The notes: a model not told the origin generated them from the letters alone. DNA of 64,000 nucleotides from Leptospira neocaledonica (GCF_002812205.1 NZ_NPEA01000001.1:62001-126000), one strand, 5' to 3'; shown: positions 48,476-63,171, counted from the first letter of the stretch. Numbers and translations: made by a program.

Positions 48476-50580
48476 TGGATCTTTCCGAGATCAAAGAAGC
48501 ATTCATACAAGAATCACTGGAATTATTGTCCGGAGCCGAATTATATCTTTTACGTTTGGAAAAGGGAGAAATCGACGAAGAAGCGATTCATTCTATGTTC
48601 CGCTCCGTTCATACCGTAAAAGGGACTGCAGGAATGTTCGGATACGAATCCATCGAAGAATGTTCCCATGAACTGGAAACCCTATTAGATTTGGCCAGAT
48701 CCGGGAAAACAGATCTGGATCCTGCAAAAATAGATTTTTTGCTAAGAGCAATAGATCATTTAAAACGAATCGTAGGAGATCCAATCCCTGGCAAAAATTT
48801 ACATCCGCTATTAGAAGCAGAACAAGTAAAAATTATAAAAGAAGCCCAAGGATTTACAGGTAAGGTTTCTGAAAAAAAAGAAATTAAAAATCCGCCAATT
48901 GATTCAAGCAATGATAAGTTAGATAAACAAGGAGCAGTTAGCTCTAACTGGCAAATTACATTCTTCCCCGGTGAAAATATTTTTAAGGACGGAATGGATC
49001 CGTTCTCTTTCTTAAAATATCTAAGAACAATAGGAGAGATTAAACACTTATACGTATACAAAACAAAACTGCCGGATTGGAATCATTGGGATTCTGAAAA
49101 TTGTTATCTAGGTTACGAAGTCCAACTCAAGTCCAATTTAGATAAGAAGGATCTCGACTCCGTTTTTTCTTTTGTTAAAGATTCCTCTTTTTTGAGGATT
49201 GTTTCCCCGAATTCTTCCGAAGAAATATTTTATACAATTGCTGATGAGATTCCATGTGAGAAGGAAGAATATTTTAAGGCCTTGGAATTGCAGGGCCTTC
49301 GCCTTCAATCTCCCCTTTCTATACATTCTTCAGAAACTTCTAAGGAACAAATTTTTTCTAAAAAGTCAGAATCTGATAAAGCTCAAACAAATCAAATCGT
49401 TCCTAAGCTGATCCGTATAGACTCCGCAAAAGTGGACCAGTTAGTAAATCTTGTAGGTGAGTTGATTATCTCTGAAGCAAGCCTAGGTCGTTTGCTTGTA
49501 GACAAGGAAGATTCCGATTTAAACGAATCTGCCGAAATATTATCCAGACTCGTAGGAGAGATCAGAGAAACTGCCATGGCTCTTCGGATGGTACCTATCG
49601 GAGAACTTTTTGAAAAGTACAGACGAACGGTAAGAGACATTTCTTTGGAACTCGGAAAGGAAGTAGATTTCGAAATTTTGGGCGGGGAAACTGAGTTGGA
49701 CCGATCGGTGATCGAAAAAATAAACGATCCTATCGTTCATATATTAAGAAATGCTTTAGATCATGGAATTGAACCAAGCCAAGAAAGAACGAATCTTGGA
49801 AAATCTCAAAGGGGAAAATTAAAGATACAAGCCTCTCATTCTACAGGAAGTATTTCCATCGAGATATCCGATGACGGAAAAGGGATCAACCATGAAAAGA
49901 TCAGACAGAAGGCTATCGAAAAAGGTCTGATAGATCCTGCCCAAGTATTAAACGAACAAGAAATATTTAATCTAATCTTCCAGCCTGGATTTTCGACAGC
50001 GGAGTCAGTTACAAGCCTTTCCGGTAGAGGTGTAGGAATGGATGTGGTCCTTCGCAATATCGAATCCTTAAGAGGATCAGTGAACGTACAATCCGAATTC
50101 GGAAAAGGTTGTGTATTTTCCATTCGTCTTCCGCTTACACTAGCGATCATAGATGGATTTTTAGTTAGATCCTGTGATTCCTATTTCGTTGTCCCTATGG
50201 ACTGGGTAAGAGAAACAATGGAATCGGAACTCCAACTTCTTCCCGAAGAAATTTCTGGCTCTATTAACTTAAGAGGAGAAGTTTTGCCCATTCTACATCT
50301 GGGAAGATTTTTAGGACTCCCCGATCCGGACGAAGGAAGAAAGAACGTTCTTGTTTTAGAGCATGACGGCAGAAATTTCGGCATCCTAGTCAATGACCTA
50401 CTAGGTGAGATCCAATCAGTAATCAAACCTTTGAATGAAATTTTTAAAGGTATCCAATGTATTAGCGGAACCTCGGTTTTGGGGACAGGAAAGATCGCGT
50501 TCATTCTTGATGTGCCCGGTCTTCATTCACTTTTAAAGATCCAAAGAACCAATTTGAGAGATAGAACATTCGCGCGTTGA
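48475..50580 (+). CDS. cheA: Chemotaxis histidine kinase CheA
   Basis: The protein has 701 aa from the ATG at 48475, which overlaps the STAS stop; GTG at 48472 is the alternative. Domains: HPt (residues 1-110, phosphorylated His46 in VHTVKGTAG), a P2-like region (about 155-280), the dimerisation helix pair (RIDSAKVDQLVNLVGELIIS), an ATPase domain with HILRNALDHGIE and SGRGVGMDVV, and a CheW-like P5 domain at the C-terminus. GGAGAAGG precedes the start. It should phosphorylate CheY and CheB under control of the receptor. Confidence 0.97.
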   Translation: MDLSEIKEAFIQESLELLSGAELYLLRLEKGEIDEEAIHSMFRSVHTVKGTAGMFGYESIEECSHELETLLDLARSGKTDLDPAKIDFLLRAIDHLKRIVGDPIPGKNLHPLLEAEQVKIIKEAQGFTGKVSEKKEIKNPPIDSSNDKLDKQGAVSSNWQITFFPGENIFKDGMDPFSFLKYLRTIGEIKHLYVYKTKLPDWNHWDSENCYLGYEVQLKSNLDKKDLDSVFSFVKDSSFLRIVSPNSSEEIFYTIADEIPCEKEEYFKALELQGLRLQSPLSIHSSETSKEQIFSKKSESDKAQTNQIVPKLIRIDSAKVDQLVNLVGELIISEASLGRLLVDKEDSDLNESAEILSRLVGEIRETAMALRMVPIGELFEKYRRTVRDISLELGKEVDFEILGGETELDRSVIEKINDPIVHILRNALDHGIEPSQERTNLGKSQRGKLKIQASHSTGSISIEISDDGKGINHEKIRQKAIEKGLIDPAQVLNEQEIFNLIFQPGFSTAESVTSLSGRGVGMDVVLRNIESLRGSVNVQSEFGKGCVFSIRLPLTLAIIDGFLVRSCDSYFVVPMDWVRETMESELQLLPEEISGSINLRGEVLPILHLGRFLGLPDPDEGRKNVLVLEHDGRNFGILVNDLLGEIQSVIKPLNEIFKGIQCISGTSVLGTGKIAFILDVPGLHSLLKIQRTNLRDRTFAR

Positions 50581-50631
50581 AAGAACTGCGATGCTAATGG
50601 AAATAATTAATTTATAGCATAGGTAAATCGT

Positions 50632-53508
50632 ATGGGACAGGGTAAATTAAAACTAAGTGTAATTGTTTGGTCTATATTGTTGGGAATAGTTCTAACATTC
50701 GGATCTGCAGGTTGGAGTTATATGTATGATCATGGCTTCGAGAACGGATCCTCGGATAAAATTTCGATTTCTTCCGAAACGATACATTCGGAATTAAAAG
50801 ATTACGAATCCAATTTCTATTCTTTATTCCTTCCCGGTCAAAGTAAAGATTCTCTTTCTTCTAAATTAGAAAATCTTAAGACGATACAATCTACAATTAT
50901 ATCCGATCTAAAAGGTTTTTCAGTAGGTTTAAAAAATCCGGAAGATCTGCAACAATTCCAAAAAGATCTAGAATCTCTTCAGGAAAGTATCCTTGCCGCA
51001 AAAGGAATTTTGGGAATTCAGGCAAAAGATACAAGGGAGAATTTTCTAAATCAAGTTTCTGAAAATTCCCTACCTAAATTAGAAAAACTGAAATTCGATT
51101 GGGAAAAATCGAGATCTTCACTATCTGTTCCTGTCCAGAAAGAAGTTCCAGTATATTATCATTTTCTGTTCGCGATATTCGGGACTCTTCTTTTGCCCGC
51201 CTTGGTGATTTATCTAAAACCTTTCTCTTCCGGAAGTATTGTTTCGAATAGCAAGTCTGATTCAGAGGAGCTTATTCGAATCAGAACAGCTTTGGATAAT
51301 GTGACTACAAATATCATGATGGCGGATCAAAATTTAAAGGTCACATACATGAACAAGTCCATTCGTAAAATGTTCGGGAATGCGGAGGAAGATATCAAAA
51401 AACAACTCAGCCAATTTCGTATGGAATCTTTGATGGGCTCGAATATCGATAGTTACCATAAGAATCCGGCTCACCAAAGAGGTATCTTGAAGGAACTAAA
51501 CCAAACATTCCGTTCCAACATAGAGATTGGCGGCAGAAGTTTCGATCTGATAGCTAATCCTATTTTGACAGAATCCGGAGATAGACTGGGAGCTGTAGTT
51601 GAATGGGCGGATGTTACCGAGCAAAAGAAATTGTTGGAGGTTCGACGCCAGGAAAATGAAGAGCTTACTCGTATCAAAGTGGCTTTGGATAATACCAGTA
51701 CGAATATTATGATCGCAGATACTCATCTGAATATCAAATATATGAACAAAGCGATCGTTAAGATGTTTGAGATAGGTGAAACTGATATTAGAAAACAGCT
51801 CAACAATTTCCATTTAAATAAATTACTTGGATCGAATATAGACTCTTATCACAAAAACCCAGCTCACCAAAGAGGTATACTCGGCTCATTTACTAACACT
51901 TTCAAATCGAGTATAGAAATTGGAGGCAGAACATTCGATCTGATTGCTAACCCTATTCTCACCGAAAACGGAGACCGACTAGGAGCCGTGGTAGAATGGT
52001 CCGACGTAACAGAACAGAAAAAAGTAGCGGAAGTCCGCAAATTGGAAAATGAAGAGCTAACTCGTATCAAAGTGGCTTTAGACAATGCCTCCACCAATGT
52101 GATGATCGCTGATAATGATTTTAACATCAAATATATGAATAAAGCCGTATATAAGATGTTCCAGAACGGCGAAGGAGATATTAGAAAACAATTAAGCTCG
52201 TTTAATTTGCAAAGTCTCCTTGGAACCAATATTGATACTTTCCATAAGAATCCGGCTCACCAAAGAAATTTAGTCGGAAATCTGACCTCTACTTACGAGT
52301 CTTCGATTGTGATCGGAGGAAGGACTTTTACCCTAATTGCTAACCCTATCTTGAGTTCTGAAGGGCAAAGACTGGGAGCTGTGGTGGAATGGTCCGATAT
52401 TACCGGAGAGCTTGCTGTTCAAAAGGAAATCGAAGAAATCGTAGGTGCCGCGGCTAAAGGGGATTTTAAAACCAGAGTACGGCTAGAAGGAAAAGACGGT
52501 TTCTTTAGAAGTTTAGGAGAAGGTATCAATTCCTTCTTACAAGTCAGCGAAACCGGATTGAATGAAGTGGTAGACGCCTTGGAAAGACTCGCTAACGGAG
52601 ATCTGACTTCCAAGATAGAGAATGACTATTATGGAACATTCGGAAAACTGAAAGAATACGGAAACACCACAGTCGACAAACTGAACGAGATCATGGGTGA
52701 TATCGTTATGAAGGCAGGCAGTTTAGTCGGCTCTGCGGGAGAAGTTTCCTCTACCGCAAATTCTCTTAGCCAAGGTGCTTCCGAACAGGCAGCATCAGTA
52801 GAACAAACTACTTCATCCTTGGAAGAGATGACTGCTTCTATCGATCAGAATGCAAGCAATTCCAAACAGACAGAGCAGATTGCAAGTCAGTCTTCTAAAG
52901 ATGCAGAAGATGGAGGTAAGTCAGTAACCGAAACAGTGACTGCTATGAAACAGATTGCTGAAAAAATTTCCATCATAGAAGATATAGCTTATCAGACAAA
53001 CCTACTCGCTCTGAATGCAGCAATTGAGGCCGCAAGAGCAGGAGAACATGGTAGAGGATTTGCTGTAGTAGCTTCTGAGGTTCGGAAATTAGCAGAACGA
53101 AGCCAGAAATCTGCAAATGAGATCTCGGGTCTTGCTGTGTCTTCGGTAGCAATCGCAGAAAAAGCAGGAAAACTCATCAATGAGATCGTTCCGAATATTA
53201 GAAAAACTGCAGATTTAGTACAAGAGATCACCGCTTCTAGCGAGGAACAGGCTTCGGGTGTGATAGAGATCAATAAGGCAATGGGACAGTTGGATCAGGT
53301 TTCCCAGCAAAATGCATCCGCTTCCGAAGAGTTAGCTGCCATTGCAGAAGAGATGAATAGCCAAGCAGAATCACTAAGAGAATCCGTACTATTCTTCCGT
53401 TTGAACAAAGAGTCGCAGACAAGAGAAAGTTCCGGTAACGGGTCCAAAAGTTTAGCATCGGTGAGAACTGTAAGTATCCCAGACAAACCTAAATTTGAAA
53501 AATACTGA
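50632..53508 (+). CDS. Methyl-accepting chemotaxis protein with triplicated PAS domain
   Basis: The 958-aa receptor has a first membrane segment (about residues 8-28), a periplasmic part of about 145 residues, a second membrane segment (about 174-196), and three tandem PAS units at residues 212-342, 343-473 and 474-604. Each is 131 codons, and each begins EEL. They share [14 protein letters not shown] and IGGRxFxLIANPIL. HAMP-like helices (about 605-690) and the signalling domain follow, with the tip [20 protein letters not shown]. The C-terminus has no NWETF-like tether. Loose similarity to Aer2 receptors is suggestive only. Confidence 0.94.
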   Translation: MGQGKLKLSVIVWSILLGIVLTFGSAGWSYMYDHGFENGSSDKISISSETIHSELKDYESNFYSLFLPGQSKDSLSSKLENLKTIQSTIISDLKGFSVGLKNPEDLQQFQKDLESLQESILAAKGILGIQAKDTRENFLNQVSENSLPKLEKLKFDWEKSRSSLSVPVQKEVPVYYHFLFAIFGTLLLPALVIYLKPFSSGSIVSNSKSDSEELIRIRTALDNVTTNIMMADQNLKVTYMNKSIRKMFGNAEEDIKKQLSQFRMESLMGSNIDSYHKNPAHQRGILKELNQTFRSNIEIGGRSFDLIANPILTESGDRLGAVVEWADVTEQKKLLEVRRQENEELTRIKVALDNTSTNIMIADTHLNIKYMNKAIVKMFEIGETDIRKQLNNFHLNKLLGSNIDSYHKNPAHQRGILGSFTNTFKSSIEIGGRTFDLIANPILTENGDRLGAVVEWSDVTEQKKVAEVRKLENEELTRIKVALDNASTNVMIADNDFNIKYMNKAVYKMFQNGEGDIRKQLSSFNLQSLLGTNIDTFHKNPAHQRNLVGNLTSTYESSIVIGGRTFTLIANPILSSEGQRLGAVVEWSDITGELAVQKEIEEIVGAAAKGDFKTRVRLEGKDGFFRSLGEGINSFLQVSETGLNEVVDALERLANGDLTSKIENDYYGTFGKLKEYGNTTVDKLNEIMGDIVMKAGSLVGSAGEVSSTANSLSQGASEQAASVEQTTSSLEEMTASIDQNASNSKQTEQIASQSSKDAEDGGKSVTETVTAMKQIAEKISIIEDIAYQTNLLALNAAIEAARAGEHGRGFAVVASEVRKLAERSQKSANEISGLAVSSVAIAEKAGKLINEIVPNIRKTADLVQEITASSEEQASGVIEINKAMGQLDQVSQQNASASEELAAIAEEMNSQAESLRESVLFFRLNKESQTRESSGNGSKSLASVRTVSIPDKPKFEKY

Positions 53509-53517
53509 GGTGTCGTA

Positions 53518-54027
53518 ATGAGCACTTTCGAAGACAACCAGTATTTGACCTTTAAGATCGGAGAGGAAACTTTCGGGATCGGGCTTTTGAATGTAAAAGA
53601 AATCCTAGAATACACTCATGTTACCACGGTTCCGATGATGCCTTCTTTTATCCCGGGGGTAATCAATCTAAGAGGAAATGTGGTCCCAGTTTTGGACGTA
53701 TGTGATAAGTTTTTCAGGAAAAAACATTCTCCAGATAAAAGAACCTGTATCGTGATCGTAGAAGTTCCCGAATCAGTAAACGGGGCTAGAATGGATATCG
53801 GCCTGATCGTTGAATCCGTATATGAGGTGTTGAGTATTCCTTCTTCCGAGATAGAACCTCCTCCCACATTCGGATCCAGGATACGTGTGGATTTTTTAGC
53901 GGGAATGGCAAGACAAGCCAGCGGATTCATTCTTTTACTAAACCTTCTCCGCTTATTGACGGTAGAAGAATTGACCGCATTGGAAGAAACAAAAGAAGAA
54001 GCGGCTAACGCAATTCCTGCCGGCTGA
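53518..54027 (+). CDS. cheW: CheW adaptor protein
   Basis: The 169-aa protein bridges the receptor and CheA. It starts DNQYLTFKIGEETFGIGLLN and has the CheW core with MMPSFIPGVINLRGNVVPVLD and the VDFLAGMARQASGFILLLN segment. The MCP stop is 9 nt upstream, with GAGGTG as ribosome-binding site. A C-terminal acidic tail (EETKEEAANA) is longer than in E. coli. Confidence 0.95.
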   Translation: MSTFEDNQYLTFKIGEETFGIGLLNVKEILEYTHVTTVPMMPSFIPGVINLRGNVVPVLDVCDKFFRKKHSPDKRTCIVIVEVPESVNGARMDIGLIVESVYEVLSIPSSEIEPPPTFGSRIRVDFLAGMARQASGFILLLNLLRLLTVEELTALEETKEEAANAIPAG

Positions 54028-54030
54028 AAG

Positions 54031-54522
54031 ATGGAGCCTGAAATCGTTCGGGATATCTTTCTGCAACCAGGAGGCTTTTACTGGGGGGAGAATGGAATAA
54101 GGATCCGCACTCTTTTAGGCTCCTGTGTCGCATTATGTTTTTGGCATCCATATTCGAAAGTGGGTGGAATGGCCCATATCATGTTACCTAAACGACCTCC
54201 TCATATTTCTGAACCTCATCCTAAATATGCGGACGATGCCTTGGAAAGTTTTCTCCAACAATTCCAAAAATTGGGAGAACGACCGGGAAGGTTCGTATGC
54301 AAAATTTTTGGTGGAGCTTCCATGTTTTCTCCGGAAGAGGATAAACTAGAAGAGGTGAAAAAGATCGTAGAAATAGGTGAAAAAAATGTGGAATCCGTCT
54401 TGGATCTGGTCCGTAAGGCAAATATAGATCTAACCGCCTCCAATATAGGAGGTAAATCCCACCGAAAAATATATTTCTCCCTTTGGGATGGAGAGGTGTA
54501 TATGGAAAATCCTAAAAATTAG
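54031..54522 (+). CDS. cheD: CheD chemoreceptor glutamine deamidase
   Basis: CheD deamidates Gln residues in receptors. The 163-aa protein has the family motif TLLGSCVALCFW with the catalytic Cys, GGMAHIMLPKR with the catalytic His, and KIFGGASMF. It begins 4 nt after the cheW stop. With CheB present and CheR absent, this is the main receptor-modifying gene pair of the operon. Confidence 0.95.
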   Translation: MEPEIVRDIFLQPGGFYWGENGIRIRTLLGSCVALCFWHPYSKVGGMAHIMLPKRPPHISEPHPKYADDALESFLQQFQKLGERPGRFVCKIFGGASMFSPEEDKLEEVKKIVEIGEKNVESVLDLVRKANIDLTASNIGGKSHRKIYFSLWDGEVYMENPKN

Positions 54523-54528
54523 TATAAC

Positions 54529-55557
54529 ATGATATACGTATATATTATCGACGATTCTGCTGTAGTCCGATCCGTACTTAAACAAGTATTAGAAATGAAT
54601 TCGGATATAACTGTAATCGGTTCATCTCCCGATCCTGTATTCGCTTTAGAAAAATTAGGAAAGTCGGAAAGATGGCCCGATGTGATCGTTCTGGATATCG
54701 AGATGCCTAGGATGGACGGGATCAGTTTTTTAAAGAAGATAATGCACACTCACCCTACTCCTATATTGATTTGCTCTTCTCTTGCGGAGGAATCCTCGGA
54801 AACCGCTTGGATCGCTTTGAAGGAAGGTGCAGTTGGAATTGTTACCAAACCCAAAATCGGTTTAAAAGATTTTTTGGAAGATTCCGCAGTTTATTTGGGA
54901 GAATGTATTCGTTCTGCATCTGTTTCTAAACTGAAACATCAAATTCCGGTTCCTTCTCCCAGACCGAACGGACTTGATTTTACAAAAATTGCAACTACCG
55001 ATAGGATCGTGGCTATCGGGACTTCTACAGGAGGAACAATTGCATTGGAGGAAATTCTAACTTCTCTTCCCGCAAATAGTCCGGGTATAGTGATCGTTCA
55101 ACATATGCCTGAAAAATTCACGGAAACATTTGCAAATCGTTTGGATAAAATCTGCAAAATTACAGTAAGAGAAGCTAAAGACGGAGACCGAATACAAGAA
55201 GGTATCGCACTTATTGCCCCAGGTAATAAACATATGGAAGTAGTAGGAAGTGGCGCTCAATTTATCGTAAGAATTACGGATGGACCACTCGTAAATCGTC
55301 ATAGACCTTCGGTGGATGTATTATTTCATTCGGTCGCAAAACATGTGGGAAGAAATGCAAAAGCTTTCTTACTTACGGGAATGGGAGCAGATGGAGCTGC
55401 AGGTCTTTTGGAGATTAGGAAAGCCGGAGGAAGAACCATCGCTCAAGACGAAGCGAGTTCAGTAGTGTTCGGTATGCCCAGGGAAGCTATAGAAAGAGGA
55501 GCTGCGGAAAAAATACTTTCCTTAGGAGATGTTCCTTCCGAGATTCTCGCCGGTTAA
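54529..55557 (+). CDS. cheB: CheB receptor methylesterase response regulator
   Basis: The 342-aa protein has an N-terminal receiver domain (Asp near 56 in DVIVLDIEMPRMDG) and the C-terminal methylesterase with the catalytic triad in GTSTGGT (Ser), IVQHMPEKF (His) and GMGADGA (Asp). It removes methyl groups from receptor glutamates when phosphorylated. The start at 54529 lacks a clear ribosome-binding site, so it may depend on the upstream cheD translation. No CheR methyltransferase is near it. Confidence 0.96.
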   Translation: MIYVYIIDDSAVVRSVLKQVLEMNSDITVIGSSPDPVFALEKLGKSERWPDVIVLDIEMPRMDGISFLKKIMHTHPTPILICSSLAEESSETAWIALKEGAVGIVTKPKIGLKDFLEDSAVYLGECIRSASVSKLKHQIPVPSPRPNGLDFTKIATTDRIVAIGTSTGGTIALEEILTSLPANSPGIVIVQHMPEKFTETFANRLDKICKITVREAKDGDRIQEGIALIAPGNKHMEVVGSGAQFIVRITDGPLVNRHRPSVDVLFHSVAKHVGRNAKAFLLTGMGADGAAGLLEIRKAGGRTIAQDEASSVVFGMPREAIERGAAEKILSLGDVPSEILAG

Positions 55558-55567
55558 CCGACGAGAA
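55544..55567. terminator. Hairpin at the end of cheB
   Basis: TTCTCG (55544-55549) pairs with CGAGAA (55562-55567), with an inner CGG/CCG pair around TTAA; the cheB stop codon is in the loop. It lies between convergent genes but has no T-run, so a terminator role is uncertain. Confidence 0.4.
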
Positions 55568-55584
55568 CCTTAGAAGATATAAAC

Positions 55585-58326
<2,742 letters not shown>

Positions 58327-58332
58327 CTTTGT

Positions 58333-59985
58333 TTACTCGAATTCCCTTTGAGGTCCGGACATCGGTCCGGGTTTGTAGTGTCGGATTAAATAATCTAAAT
58401 TTTTATACAGAATGTTTCTGGTAGTTCCCGGAAGAACGATCCTGGAAACGGAACCTAAAGATAATGCTTCCTTAGGGTTCATTAGATCTTTCTCGTATTT
58501 TTGAGAAAGAAGCTGCAGTTTCTTATCCCTCGTCGCGGCGGCATCCTTTTCGGATGCACCATTCTTCAGATTTTCCTTATATTCTTTTTGGATCGCAGTG
58601 ATCTCGTCTTTGTAAACGTAATCCTTACCTGCAGGTCCCATTACCGCGATTCTTGCGGTAGGGAGTGCAAACACCATGTCCGCACCAGTATGGTATGAGT
58701 TGAAACTTGCGTAAGCTCCACCGAATGCGTTTCTAATGATCAAGGTCAATCTTGGAGTGCGGATATCGATGATCGAATCCAGAAGTTTTCTTCCTTCGAG
58801 AACGATACCGTTCTGCTCCTGCTCTTTTCCAGGCAAGAATCCGGTGGTATCTTCTAAGAAGATTAAAGGAATATTATACACGTTACAGAAGCGGATAAAT
58901 CTTGTACCTTTTCTTGCTGCACCGATATCTATCTGACCGGAAGAAACCGCAGAATTATTCGCAACAAATCCCACCACATGTCCGCCCAATCTACCGAATG
59001 CAGTAACCAGGTTTCTGGATCTTTGAGGTTGGATCTCGAAATACTGACCATGATCACAAATATTTTGGATATATAATGTGATATCGAATGGTGTGTTCAT
59101 CCCCGTAGGAGAATTGAATGTCTTTTTAAATAAAATCTCTTCTTCGTAGATGAATCTATCAGTAGGATCGGACGTTGGATGGAAAGGTGCTGCACTGGAA
59201 CTATTATCCGGAAGATAAGAAAGAAGTCTGAGTGCTGTTCTTAAAGCTCCTAACTCATCGTTAGTAACTAAGTCAACTACCCCACTCTGTCCGTGGACTT
59301 TTGGTCCTCCCAGATCATCAGCACTGATATCCTCACCCAAAACTGATTTAACAACTCCAGGTCCTGTCAATCCGAAGAATGTATTCTCCGGTTGGATCAT
59401 AAAAGAACCTTGTCTTGGAAGATAAGCTCCACCACCTGCGTTAAATCCAAACATTAACATTAAGCTTGGAACTACACCGCTGATCTTTCTGAGCGCTGTA
59501 AACGCTTCCGAATATCCGTCTAGACCGCCCACTCCTGCAGGAACATAGGCACCTGCAGAGTCGTTCATTCCGATCAGAGGAATTCCATGCTCGCCTGCCA
59601 TATAGATAAGTCTTGCGAGTTTGTTTCCGTTAGTAGCATCCATGGACCCCGCTCTGAGAGTGAAGTCATGTCCGTAGATCGCTACGTCCCTTCCGTTAAT
59701 ATTTAAAATACCGGTAATTAAGGAAGCCCCGTCTAAATTTTTTCCCCAGTTCTGGTAGAGAATATTAGGCTCTGAATTGGTAAGGACTTTGATCCTTTCC
59801 CAAACAGTCATTCTTCCTTTAGAATGTTGTACTAGGATCCTATCTGTCCCTCCTCCTTGAAGAGGTTTTTCCAGTAACTCTTTGCCCATTGCATTGGCAT
59901 CGTCGTAAATACTGGAAACGGGTTGGGATTCCGATTGGTTAGAAGATTGAAACGGATTATCTATAGAGTACGCTTGTTCCGACAT
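58333..59985 (-). CDS. Carboxyltransferase subunit of acyl-CoA carboxylase
   Basis: The 550-aa protein belongs to the carboxyl transferase (crotonase-like) family of propionyl-/acetyl-CoA carboxylases. Motifs: the N-terminal [48 protein letters not shown], and the C-terminal half [20 protein letters not shown]. The ATG at 59985 (MSEQAYS) is my choice over a GTG three codons upstream. It lies 6 nt before the BC-BCCP gene, and together they make a two-subunit enzyme. Confidence 0.92.
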   Translation of the reverse strand: MSEQAYSIDNPFQSSNQSESQPVSSIYDDANAMGKELLEKPLQGGGTDRILVQHSKGRMTVWERIKVLTNSEPNILYQNWGKNLDGASLITGILNINGRDVAIYGHDFTLRAGSMDATNGNKLARLIYMAGEHGIPLIGMNDSAGAYVPAGVGGLDGYSEAFTALRKISGVVPSLMLMFGFNAGGGAYLPRQGSFMIQPENTFFGLTGPGVVKSVLGEDISADDLGGPKVHGQSGVVDLVTNDELGALRTALRLLSYLPDNSSSAAPFHPTSDPTDRFIYEEEILFKKTFNSPTGMNTPFDITLYIQNICDHGQYFEIQPQRSRNLVTAFGRLGGHVVGFVANNSAVSSGQIDIGAARKGTRFIRFCNVYNIPLIFLEDTTGFLPGKEQEQNGIVLEGRKLLDSIIDIRTPRLTLIIRNAFGGAYASFNSYHTGADMVFALPTARIAVMGPAGKDYVYKDEITAIQKEYKENLKNGASEKDAAATRDKKLQLLSQKYEKDLMNPKEALSLGSVSRIVLPGTTRNILYKNLDYLIRHYKPGPMSGPQREFE

Positions 59986-60050
59986 ACGGTACACAGTTTT
60001 TAGAGAAAGGCCAGGGAGGAAAGCTAAAAACCGCGGTTTGGCAAACGGAT

Positions 60051-60380
60051 TTATTGCAGGCTAGAATCCACGGTATCATAGATCTTAAAAAGGGAATCCA
60101 TATCTATGATCTCAAAAACCTTACGAACTGCGGGGCGTAAAGCTGCAAGTTTAAGCTGTATTTCTCTTTCTTTACAAACTCTTAAGGAACCAACGATGAC
60201 TCTTAAACCTGCGGAAGAAACGAACTCTACGTTGGACATATCCAAGACGATATTGGATTCTGTAGCTTTTCGAATATGATCCATGAATGCTTGTTCGATC
60301 CTATGTGTATTATGAACGTCCATATTCCCGATAAGATGGATCACTCTAGAGTTCCCTTTTATTTCTACCGTCAGTTCCAT
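60051..60380 (-). CDS. STAS anti-sigma factor antagonist
   Basis: The 109-aa STAS protein matches SpoIIAA/Rsb[40 protein letters not shown] with the phosphorylatable Ser. It should be phosphorylated by an HATPase kinase and dephosphorylated by a PP2C phosphatase, both of which are fused in the next gene upstream. The gap is 13 nt, and the ATG has a GGGGG-rich ribosome-binding region. Confidence 0.93.
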   Translation of the reverse strand: MELTVEIKGNSRVIHLIGNMDVHNTHRIEQAFMDHIRKATESNIVLDMSNVEFVSSAGLRVIVGSLRVCKEREIQLKLAALRPAVRKVFEIIDMDSLFKIYDTVDSSLQ

Positions 60381-60393
60381 TTTGCCCCCATCG

Positions 60394-63162
60394 TCAGCGG
60401 AAAAATTTTTGGAGAGTGAGTATGTTTCTTCCCTCTTCCATTTTATAATCCACCACGTCCATCAGTGTCTCAATCAGATACACACCGAATCCGCCTTTTC
60501 TTTTTCCGGAGAGATTTTCCTCTATGGACGGGTCTTTCACATTCGTTCTGTCAAATCCTTTTCCGGAATCAGTCAGCACGATCGTGATAGAATCTTCAGT
60601 GAACCGAATTTTACAATCGAATTTCGGATTTCTGAGCAGAGTATCTTTGTACCCGTGCATTACGATATTGGTAGCCGCCTCGTCCCCCGCCAAAAGAATA
60701 TCGTCTCTTAAGAAATCCGGCAGATTTCTGACCTTGATCGCATCATATATAAATTCTCGGAAGATAGGAATTTGTCCGGTATTTGCATCGAAAGTCCTGA
60801 AAAATTGGAAATCATTATTGTACTTCAATAGAAGCACTGTAAAATCGTCGAAAGGTTCTTTTCCGGATGAAAAAGAACGGATCGTAGCGTACAATTCTTC
60901 CACAATTTTTTGGGCAGGAAGATGTCTTCTGGATTTGATTTCTTCTATCATTCTTTCCAGACCGAATTCATTTCCTTGGGCGTCTTTTTCTTCTACCGCT
61001 CCATCCGTATAGAGAACGAAAATATCTCCGGGTTTGACTGTAAAATTTCCACCCTTATATTTTGCGGTCGGGATCACACCAAGTGGAGGTCCCTGTCCTT
61101 TTAATAATTCGTAAGAGCCATCTTCTTTGATCCAGACCTGGTCATTATGACCTGCGGACGCATACTCTATCGTGAACATGGATGGATTATAATGAATGAA
61201 GAATGCAGTAACGAACATTCCAAAATGAGAATCTTCGAAAATCAGCTCGTTTCCTTGTCTTAAAATTTCTTCCGGAGTTAGATCATGGTTTCTGGCAAGA
61301 GTTCGAATGATAGAAGAACTCATCGCCATAAAGAGTGCTGCCGGCAGACTTTTGCCGGAAACGTCTGCGATCAAAAAAGAATATTGACCATCGCTGTACT
61401 GGTAATAATCGTAAAAATCTCCGGATACGTCCTTTGCAGGCACAGAAAGAATTCCCAAATCGAAGTTAGAATGAAATACTTTTTCGGAAGGAAGAATATT
61501 CTGCTGGATCTTCCGAGTAATTTCCATCTCCTGTTGGATCGCTTTTTTCTCCAACATCTCCGTTCTAAGACGGAAAGCTTCAAATCCCTTGGTAAACTGG
61601 GAAGCCATTGTCTGCAATAATCGGAAATCCGAGTCCTGATAAGAAAGTTTATCCTTTCTATCAGCGACAGTCAAGGCCCCATAAGGCTCTCCGCTGGATA
61701 AGAATAATGGAACAATAATATAAGAACCTTTTAAATATCTTCTGTCTAACTCATGAGGAAACGGTTGGTCCAAAATATCTCTTTTTAGGACCGGAAGACC
61801 TTCTTTAATACTGGATAAAACCTGGGTTCCGAAAATTTCCTCTTCCAATACCCGGTCTATCTTTTCGGCTTTCCCGTCGTAATAAGCACAATTGATAAAA
61901 TTTTCTTTCGAAAGACTGTATAAGAAGATACCAGCGACACTCGCATCCAATTCTCGAATGATCAAGCGGATGGATTTTCTCACCAAGCCTAATCTATTCG
62001 TGGAAAGGCTGACTGCTTGGGATAAGTCGAATAAAGACTCTAACTCCGAAACTTTTTTACGAAGATCCTTGTTTGCATTCTCTAAGTTTTGGAGAAGTCC
62101 AGTCTTCTGAATGGCTAACGCAGAAGTTCCTGAAAAACTTAAGAAAAGTTCCAGATCTTCTCCTGTAAACGTTTCTCTGTCTACAGTATTGATTGCTTCG
62201 ATTACACCGATGACTTCGTCGTTTGCGACCAAGGGTGCAGCCATAATATTACGAGTAGTGAATTGAGAAGCCTTATCTACTTCTTTATAAACACGATCAT
62301 CATTTTGAGCATCATTGATGATCATAGGCTTACGTTCTCGAACGACTAATCCAGCCACACCTTTTCCAACAGGAACCTGCATTTTTGTGACTGCTTCACT
62401 TTTTTCGCCAAGCACTGTGTGGAAATAGAGATATTCTTTGGATTCATCCAAAAGAAGAACACTACATGCTTCCGTTCTGAATACTGTTTTAGAAGAAAGC
62501 ATGATAGCTTCTAATAATTGAGAAAGATCTAAAGAAGAATTGATGAGCCCTGATACACGGATCACTTCCGTTAGAAGGAAGTCAAAACGTTCTGATTGCC
62601 TTTTTGCTTGAGCTGCTTCTAATACTAACTGAGTGGTAGCGAGTAAGGAAAGAGTGACAAGGGAAGCATCTCCGGATACATGAGATTCTTTTAATAATCT
62701 TCCTACGGTTTTACATGTAGTACGAAGAAGTTCAAAATCGGTTTTGGAAAAACGATCCGCAGTGGTCTTACCTTGCAAAACCAAAACGGCATAACTAGCA
62801 CGATTTGCCTTTAAACTGGAATCCAGATCGTCTACTTTCAATCTGCAAACCAAAAGTGGATAACTACTTGGTGCTTTTGCCCAAGGAGGTGTTTTACCTT
62901 TTTCTAAAAGTAGATCTTTTCCGGATTGGGAGAATGCCCAGTGTGCAGCTTCGATCAGTTCTCTTTCATTACGACCGGAGATCTGTCTTATATTGGCGGC
63001 TTCTGTTGTGGAAAATATACCGCCTAGATCTGCATGAGTGAGTGCAATCGCCTCCCTCAGGAAACTATCAAAGATAGAGGAGACCCCTAATCCTTCTTCT
63101 AAAAAGAAGGAACCGTCACTTCGACTTCTAAGTAGGGTCTCCTGTTTTTTGATCTGGGTCAA
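60394..63162 (-). CDS. GAF-GAF-SpoIIE phosphatase fused to an HATPase kinase
   Basis: The 922-aa protein has a GAF-like N-terminal region (about residues 25-175), a GAF domain (about 200-350), another GAF-like region (about 370-530), a coiled coil, a PP2C/SpoIIE phosphatase domain (about 575-775; [36 protein letters not shown]) and a C-terminal HATPase domain (about 785-920; [30 protein letters not shown]). It can both remove and add phosphate on the neighbouring STAS protein, with sensory GAF input. The start is TTG at 63162, 9 nt after the coiled-coil gene. Confidence 0.93.
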   Translation of the reverse strand: MTQIKKQETLLRSRSDGSFFLEEGLGVSSIFDSFLREAIALTHADLGGIFSTTEAANIRQISGRNERELIEAAHWAFSQSGKDLLLEKGKTPPWAKAPSSYPLLVCRLKVDDLDSSLKANRASYAVLVLQGKTTADRFSKTDFELLRTTCKTVGRLLKESHVSGDASLVTLSLLATTQLVLEAAQAKRQSERFDFLLTEVIRVSGLINSSLDLSQLLEAIMLSSKTVFRTEACSVLLLDESKEYLYFHTVLGEKSEAVTKMQVPVGKGVAGLVVRERKPMIINDAQNDDRVYKEVDKASQFTTRNIMAAPLVANDEVIGVIEAINTVDRETFTGEDLELFLSFSGTSALAIQKTGLLQNLENANKDLRKKVSELESLFDLSQAVSLSTNRLGLVRKSIRLIIRELDASVAGIFLYSLSKENFINCAYYDGKAEKIDRVLEEEIFGTQVLSSIKEGLPVLKRDILDQPFPHELDRRYLKGSYIIVPLFLSSGEPYGALTVADRKDKLSYQDSDFRLLQTMASQFTKGFEAFRLRTEMLEKKAIQQEMEITRKIQQNILPSEKVFHSNFDLGILSVPAKDVSGDFYDYYQYSDGQYSFLIADVSGKSLPAALFMAMSSSIIRTLARNHDLTPEEILRQGNELIFEDSHFGMFVTAFFIHYNPSMFTIEYASAGHNDQVWIKEDGSYELLKGQGPPLGVIPTAKYKGGNFTVKPGDIFVLYTDGAVEEKDAQGNEFGLERMIEEIKSRRHLPAQKIVEELYATIRSFSSGKEPFDDFTVLLLKYNNDFQFFRTFDANTGQIPIFREFIYDAIKVRNLPDFLRDDILLAGDEAATNIVMHGYKDTLLRNPKFDCKIRFTEDSITIVLTDSGKGFDRTNVKDPSIEENLSGKRKGGFGVYLIETLMDVVDYKMEEGRNILTLQKFFR

Positions 63163-63171
63163 GGTCGGAAT

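Noticed and set aside
50632..53508. Assembly duplication artefact in the PAS region
   Set aside because: The three copies differ at many codons, so they are not a copied read error, though reads should confirm.
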